In this document: piece by piece, positions 62,761-64,000 of the stretch
Position numbering within the stretch: position 1 is the stretch's first letter
Layout: each line of letters begins with the position of its first letter
Origin: Amphibalanus amphitrite
Taxonomy: Eukaryota > Arthropoda > Thecostraca > Balanomorpha > Balanidae
Direction: 5' to 3'
Length of the DNA stretch: 64,000 nt
NCBI RefSeq assembly: GCF_019059575.1
Contig: NW_024883404.1
Location: forward strand, 1 to 64,000
Translations under genes and position numbers: made by a program
The notes under the pieces: generated by a model
The model's database searches: none
What the model was told of the DNA's origin: nothing
The model's input: only the letters and a program-made list of their open reading frames with translations

Positions 62761-62990
62761 ACTCGTCAGACGAACAGACCACCGACGGACAGACGGACAG
62801 ACGACCGGCGGACAGCCGGACGGACGCGGCGACAGCGGACCGTCCTCGAGAGCGCGGCCGTGCTGCCCGGCGGCGGGTCCTGCTCTGACTGCCAGATCGC
62901 GGGCGCCGCTGGCGGCCCCTCAGCCTCCCGGAGGTCGCTCACAGCCCGCCGGACCGGTCCGCCGTGCTCTGGGGAGGCGCTCCCAGCACA
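62690..62990. promoter_or_regulatory. GC/CpG-rich island-like stretch
   Basis: High GC with many CpG in an AT-rich neighbourhood, partly a GACGGACA simple repeat (62780-62830). It could be a promoter for a leftward gene starting with the possible exon at 62671. Evidence is composition only. Confidence 0.25.
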
Positions 62991-64000
62991 CCGCCAGGAT
63001 AGCCATCACACGAGCCAGCTCGCCACGACGGCTGCACTACATAAGCACACTTCAAAGGATCGGGTGCTCAATCTCGGTGTCATGTCGACAGGAATAAAAG
63101 TTGTGAAAAAGGATTAGGTTTGAGCGGTGGTAGCTGGATGTTATTGCTAAATAAGGTAGTTATGTTCGAGATATTGCACAACAAAGAGGCAGCTTATGCT
63201 AAGAAGTGGTTACTAGTTCCCTTTTAGAGTCAATAGTTTGAAGGTGTCAAGTCCGAAAAACGCTATGCGTTCCAATCATGCGGCAGATATTTGGCGTGAC
63301 GGTTGTCGTAATCCATGGATTTTGTGGCATTGCATTGCCACGAATGAGTGTTTTTGAAAGTTCTCCTTGACTGTTTATTTTCTACATTTATTTTTCAAAC
63401 TCCTACGACTTTCTGCTCACTTCATACCCGTCATCATGAACGATCAACACAAGCCTCTCGTTGGAGAAGGCAATAACATTTACTCGCTCTCCAGTAACTA
63501 GTTATGATTGGTTTTCAGACTTGGGTTCCCTGTCTCCCTTCAAGGACAAACAAACAAGGTTTCTCTGGTTCCTTCAGGTGCAGGGAGCACGGCCGCTGAC
63601 CAAAATTGTTGGTGAAGGCGTATCCCAGCGACTCTTCTTAGGTGCCGCCCTATTTACATCAACCCTTTCTGACAAGTGACCATCACTGCAATAAAATTAA
63701 ACTACGTTTTTTGCTATGTGGGTGCTGATGATCAGATGAAAGCATGATCTCGGGGCATTCCTCGTGCTTGAAGCAAAGACACCGAGAGTGTTCGTTCACG
63801 GGTGATGAATTCGGACTGGATATCCATTTTCAATGAGTATTAAGCTTCCGAAAACAAGTTACTTTCGACATTAGGCGGCCATCGAAATAAACATCTCTTG
63901 ACTCTTTCAAATATGCAAGCAAGGTTCTGTGGTACTTTATTAGCTGGTCGTCAACAAAAGTGAGAAATATTCTCTCCCGTTCGCCTGTGATCTTGAAAAT
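62990..64000. other. no gene seen
   Basis: Plain sequence. The 72-codon frame at 63461-63679 lacks support. Confidence 0.4.

Overview
The window is eukaryotic and most likely arthropod. I lean towards a crustacean but cannot prove it. Coding sequence is split into short exons (58-260 bp, one of 1.18 kb) with GT/AG junctions and phase-compatible ends, embedded in AT-richer introns that are full of non-autonomous DNA transposons and GC-rich minisatellites. There is no bacterial-type gene organisation. Nearly all long open frames outside the exons are chance frames or translated tandem repeats.

Three genes can be assembled by exon phase. (1) On the + strand, 5587-10194 is the 3' part of an extended-synaptotagmin-like gene (E-Syt family of ER-plasma membrane tethers and lipid-transfer proteins). 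It has a proline-rich linker, a C2 domain, a second linker and a second C2 domain. The two C2 domains are encoded by duplicated four-exon blocks with identical intron positions and phases. Its 5' exons lie outside the window or were not recognised. (2) On the - strand, 46066 down to 12387 is a complete 13-exon gene. All exon phases match and it encodes a 454-residue, largely coiled-coil, probably cytoplasmic protein that I cannot name. (3) On the - strand, 57666 down to 50672 is a complete 7-exon gene. It encodes a 671-residue secreted protein with a signal peptide, a long Ser/Thr/Gly-rich region, a cysteine-rich region resembling the arthropod DUF4789 type, and two furin-like sites. Genes 1 and 2 are convergent; genes 3 and 2 are in tandem on the - strand. 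A weak exon candidate lies at 62671-62760.

Repeats dominate the rest. Elements bounded by TTAA and CCC/GGG termini, with subterminal G-run/C-run hairpins and interiors dense in AGGTCA/TGACCT half-sites, occur at about 0.5-1.7, 19.2-20.1, 31.4-32.3, 36.6-37.6, 40.4-41.6, 46.6-47.5 and 48.3-49.8 kb. A 3.4-kb hAT-like insertion (33119-36553, perfect 8-bp target-site duplication) carries nested elements and about 360-bp tandem units. Other elements are a TA-flanked element with perfect 29-bp inverted ends (27196-28378), a dead mariner (24859-25818), a TA-flanked mariner-like element (54575-55549), and two inverted copies of a CACGTG-rich element (42842-43547 and 52064-52758).

The most striking pattern is that six clean minisatellites with 39-63-bp units each sit exactly on an exon-intron junction and repeat the splice site itself, across all three genes. 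At one of them, the E-Syt linker exon, the second donor copy would add 15 codons in frame. An intron of the E-Syt gene also contains a promoter-like cluster (paired CCAAT boxes, CArG box, TATA box) just upstream of the second C2 domain.
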